Below, in pieces: positions 53,464-54,608 of a DNA stretch of 54,608 nt; within the stretch, counting starts at the first letter, position 1; each line of letters starts with the position of its first letter. A program made the position numbers and the translations under genes. The DNA comes from Prorocentrum cordatum. Taxonomy: Eukaryota > Sar > Dinophyceae > Prorocentrales > Prorocentraceae. Where the stretch lies: positions 1 to 54,608 of the forward strand of contig CAUYUJ010006308.1 in assembly GCA_963575745.1 (NCBI GenBank), given 5' to 3'. A model generated the notes under the pieces. The model was not told the origin of the DNA. It saw only the letters and a list, made by a program, of their open reading frames with translations, and did not search any database.

Positions 53464-54608
53464 TCTGCGTGTCTGTGTTTCTGCGTGTCTGTTTGTCTGT
53501 GTGTCTTTGTGTCGATGTGTCTATGTGTCCGTGTGTCTGTATGTCTGTGTGTCTGTGTGTCTGTGTGTCTGTGTGTCTGTGTGTCTGTGTCTGTGTGTCT
53601 GTGTGTCCGTGTGTCCCTGTGTCTTTTGTTTCTGTATGGCCGTCTGTGTCTGGTGTCTGTGCTTCTGTCTGTGCGTGTTTGTCTGTGTGTCCGTGCGTCC
53701 GTGTGTCTGTGTGTCTGTGTGTCGGCGTGTCTTTGTGCCCTGTGTTTCTGTGTGTCAGTGTGTCAGTGTGTCTGTGTCTCTGTGTGTCTGAGTGTCTGTG
53801 TGTCTGTGTGTCTATGTATCTGTGTGTCTGTGTGTGTGTGTCTGTGTGTCTGTGTGTCTTCAGTGTGACGGTGTGTCTGTGTGTCTGTGTGTCTGTGTGT
53901 CTGTATTTTTTTTTGGGCGTCTGTGTGTCAGTGTGTCAGTGTGTTTGTGTATCTGTTTGTCTGTGTGTCTGTGTGTCTGTCTGTCTGTGTGTCTGTGTGC
54001 CTGTGTGCCTTTGTGCATGCGTGTCTGTGTGTCCTTGTGTCTGCGTGTCTGTGTGTTGGTGTTTTTGCGTGTCTGCGTGTGACTGCGTCTCTGTGCGTCT
54101 GTGTGCCTGTGTGTCTGTGTGTCTGAGTGTCTGCGTGTCTGTGTGTCTGGTGCTGCGTGTGTCAGTGTGCTTGAATGTCTGTGTGTCTGTGTGTCCGTGT
54201 ATTTGTGTGTCTGTATCTCTGTGTGTCTGTGTGTCTGCGTGTCTGTGTTTCTGTGTGTCTGTGTGTCTGTGTGTCTGTTTGTCTGTGTGTCTGTGCTTCC
54301 GTGTGTTTGTGTGTATGTGTGTCTCTGTGTCTGTGTCTCTGTGTGCTTGTGTTTCTGTCTTTCTGTCTTTCTGTGTGTCTGTGTGTCTGTGTGTCTGTGT
54401 GTCTGTGTGTCTGAATGTCAAAGTTTTTGAGTGTATGAGTGTCTTTTTGTCTGTGTGTTTGTGTGTCTGTGTGTTTTTGTATCTGTGTGTCCCTGTGCCT
54501 GTGTGTGTTTTTCTGTCTTTCTTTGTGTCCGTGTGTCTGTGTGTCTGTGTATCTGTATGTCTGGTTGCCTGTGTGTCTATGTGTCTGTGTGTCTGTGTGT
54601 CTGGGTGT
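53464..54608 (+). repeat. TGTGTGTC octamer array, right block, part 3 (runs off the window)
   Basis: It continues the array to the window end. A T9 insertion at about 53907 (TATTTTTTTTTGGGCGTC) lines up with the AT block at 51693 and TTTTGGCGTC at 50528 as part of the higher-order pattern. Confidence 0.92.

Noticed and set aside
50777-53791. Open frames up to ~510 codons in the octamer array (Val/Cys/Ser/Leu-rich)
   Set aside because: The octamer unit lacks stop codons in most frames on both strands, so these are repeat artefacts and not membrane proteins.

Overview
The window is GC-rich, repeat-dominated eukaryotic nuclear DNA with no sign of a prokaryotic operon layout. Its only convincing genes belong to two nested transposable elements. 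A dinoflagellate, or a similar GC-rich alga or protist, is the most likely source. The support is indirect: very long low-complexity arrays, a LINE whose RT and RNase H features resemble what I recall from dinoflagellate predictions, a Cys/His cluster of a similar kind, and an 11-of-12 match to the 3' end of the dinoflagellate spliced leader upstream of the large gene. No rRNA, tRNA, CRISPR array or host housekeeping gene was recognised. Layout: (1) Positions 1-18.88 kb are non-coding satellite. Units of about 170-178 bp, rich in short stem-loops, are organised into 1.0-1.7 kb higher-order blocks. A 66-bp hairpin module punctuates them in about 17 copies. A foldback element with 66-bp terminal inverted repeats and an inverted duplication of about 1.9 kb lie at 13.9-16.1 kb, and a second family of about 320-bp blocks dominates 17-18.2 kb. 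(2) Positions 18.88-25.4 kb are five consecutive arrays or spacers: a TGTGTGTC-like octamer array, a (GGGCTC)n array with G-quadruplex geometry, a short unique stretch, a satellite of about 100 bp built round the hairpin core CGCGAATTTTTCGCG, and a (GAC)n microsatellite. (3) Positions 25.58-44.36 kb are a giant Helentron-type Helitron. Read across several one-base frame changes, mostly at G homopolymers, it encodes in order: a repeat-rich N-terminal region, Cys/His clusters, the Helitron N-terminal region, a two-tyrosine HUH Rep domain, a PIF1-type helicase, an EEP/AP-type endonuclease and a ubiquitin-specific-protease (USP, C19) domain. Described Helentrons carry an OTU protease instead, so a USP there appears unusual. 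The first ORF contains eight in-frame copies of the same hairpin core that makes up the adjacent satellite. (4) Positions 44.57-50.16 kb are a full-length, apparently young LINE flanked by a perfect 12-bp target-site duplication. It is inserted in an 82-bp hairpin element just downstream of the Helentron gene. ORF1 (349 aa, coiled coil) is separated by one in-frame TGA from ORF2 (endonuclease, reverse transcriptase, RNase H). The RT motif C reads WADN instead of a YADD-type box, and the RNase H halves are in circularly permuted order. (5) Positions 50.4-54.6 kb are octamer array again, on the same strand as the 19-kb array and containing a segment homologous to it. How the parts act together: the Helentron would move by rolling-circle replication using Rep and helicase, with accessory EN and USP activities. 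The LINE would move by target-primed reverse transcription. The satellites are non-coding, although many give long spurious reading frames.
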